Assembly: GCF_028769735.1 (NCBI RefSeq)
Contig: NC_088173.1
Location: 17,672,038-17,736,037 of the forward strand
Length of the DNA stretch: 64,000 nt
Reading direction: 5' to 3'
Origin: Zonotrichia leucophrys gambelii
Taxonomy: Eukaryota; Chordata; Aves; Passeriformes; Passerellidae
Of this stretch, positions 63,349 to 64,000 are shown piece after piece. A program made the translations under genes and the position numbers. The number at the start of each line of letters is the position of its first letter. Position 1 is the stretch's first letter. Below the pieces are notes generated by a model. The model worked only from the letters and a program-made list of their open reading frames with translations. It did no database searches and was not told the DNA's origin.

Positions 63349-63980
63349 TGAGGTGCCGAGTCACCGAGACCACCCTTGGGGGCCTCGGGAGTCCTGGAAT
63401 GTTGCCAGAAGTGTCTGGTGGCTGAACTTTGATCCTACACAGGAGACGACACCTGTATGAGGATAGGAGGATTTCACTGGAGTGAATGGTGAAGGGATTA
63501 GTTAATTAGAGGGTGAGACACAGGGTTTAGGATTTCTGTACGGGGGGTTTAGAGAAGTAAGATGGAGGAATTGGGGCGTGTCCTGTCCTTCTTCTTCTTC
63601 TTCTTCTCCTCCATCTTCTGTGGTGATGGTGGCACTTTGGGATTGGTCATTACTAAAAGTGCACCGGGCAATAAGAATAAAAGGTATTGGGGAAAAATGA
63701 TAAATATTGTACACGTAACTTTGGGTATAAAGATAGGTGACTGTCCGGAGGGCGAGACAGTGTGCTCATGGCTGGCTGCTGAGCAGATCTCTGTCGGGCC
63801 GAAAGAAAATATTTTAGATAAACAATTAATAAACATAGAGACCAAAAGAAGAACTGAAGCCTCTTCTCGTCCTTTGATACGCGGGCTGCCCCAAGGCCAC
63901 TCCGGGCCTTTCCAGGCCCTCCAAACAGCCGAAAACCGGACACCCCTCAGCTGCAAAACCGAGTCGGTGAACTGATAACA
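63349..63980 (+). mobile_element. endogenous retrovirus LTR, probably solo
   Basis: A promoter and poly(A) module in LTR order is visible: U3 sequence with a CTT repeat, a TATAAAG box at 63726-63732, then AATAAA at 63828-63833 about 100 bases downstream, then a CpG-rich U5-like tail. That compact spacing is typical of retroviral LTRs, and the text resembles songbird ERV LTRs as I remember them. Tentative ends are TG at 63349 and CA at 63980, giving about 630 bases. No primer-binding site follows the right end and no polypurine tract precedes the left end, so a solo LTR is likely. No target-site duplication is evident, so both ends are approximate. Overlapping open frames on both strands (137 to 146 codons) are by-products and not genes. 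Confidence 0.72.
63588..63607 (+). repeat. CTT microsatellite inside the LTR
   Basis: Nearly seven CTT units, part of the U3 region and responsible for the poly-Phe/poly-Glu look of the overlapping open frames. Confidence 0.93.
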
Positions 63981-64000
63981 GACAAGCACTTAAAGTCCTA

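Noticed and set aside
63549..63989. Overlapping open frames of 137 (+) and 146 (-) codons
   Set aside because: They lie wholly within the LTR, span a CTT repeat that encodes homopolymeric residues, and occur on both strands.
1..64000. Bacterial-type features (operons, Shine-Dalgarno sites, CRISPR arrays, rRNA, tRNA)
   Set aside because: No evidence for any of these; sequence texture and repeat content are vertebrate.

Overview
This window reads as vertebrate nuclear DNA, most likely from a bird and possibly a songbird. It is AT-rich, has no operons, ribosome-binding sites or long open frames (the longest are about 130-145 codons and look accidental), and is CpG-poor apart from a few small islands. 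Three pieces carry the 3' end typical of avian CR1 LINEs, and the right edge holds a retroviral-type LTR with correctly spaced TATA and poly(A) signals. The bird and songbird calls rest on my memory of these repeat families, not on a database search.

Layout. Bases 1-25810 are mostly unique-looking non-coding DNA. They include two short coding-like exon candidates (8511-8657 and 13228-13450, both +), a perfect 10-bp-stem hairpin next to a small CpG cluster (15511-15745), a TGAG microsatellite and several poly-A/T runs. A decayed CR1 3' fragment lies at 25811-25992. The best protein-coding candidate, 28123-28319 (+), encodes a start Met, a basic cytosolic tail, one membrane helix and an acidic segment with an N-glycosylation sequon, and ends at a GTAAGT donor. 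A 93-bp phase-1/phase-1 exon candidate lies on the minus strand at 31239-31331. Bases 31332-50969 are again non-coding, with a 50-T homopolymer at 40850-40899. A better preserved, internally deleted and frameshifted CR1 copy covers 50970-51820, and a third CR1 fragment covers 55118-55305. A CpG-enriched, conserved-element-like block (about 63020-63340) abuts the LTR (about 63349-63980).

No complete gene is visible. The exon candidates cannot be joined into one model from this sequence alone, so the window is best read as intergenic or large-intron DNA with a few possible exons and regulatory islands. I found no convincing undescribed system. The most useful leads are the 28123 exon, the CpG-dense AT-rich exon candidate at 13228, the small exon at 8511, the paired inverted CATTCC hairpin at 15511 and the CpG block beside the LTR.
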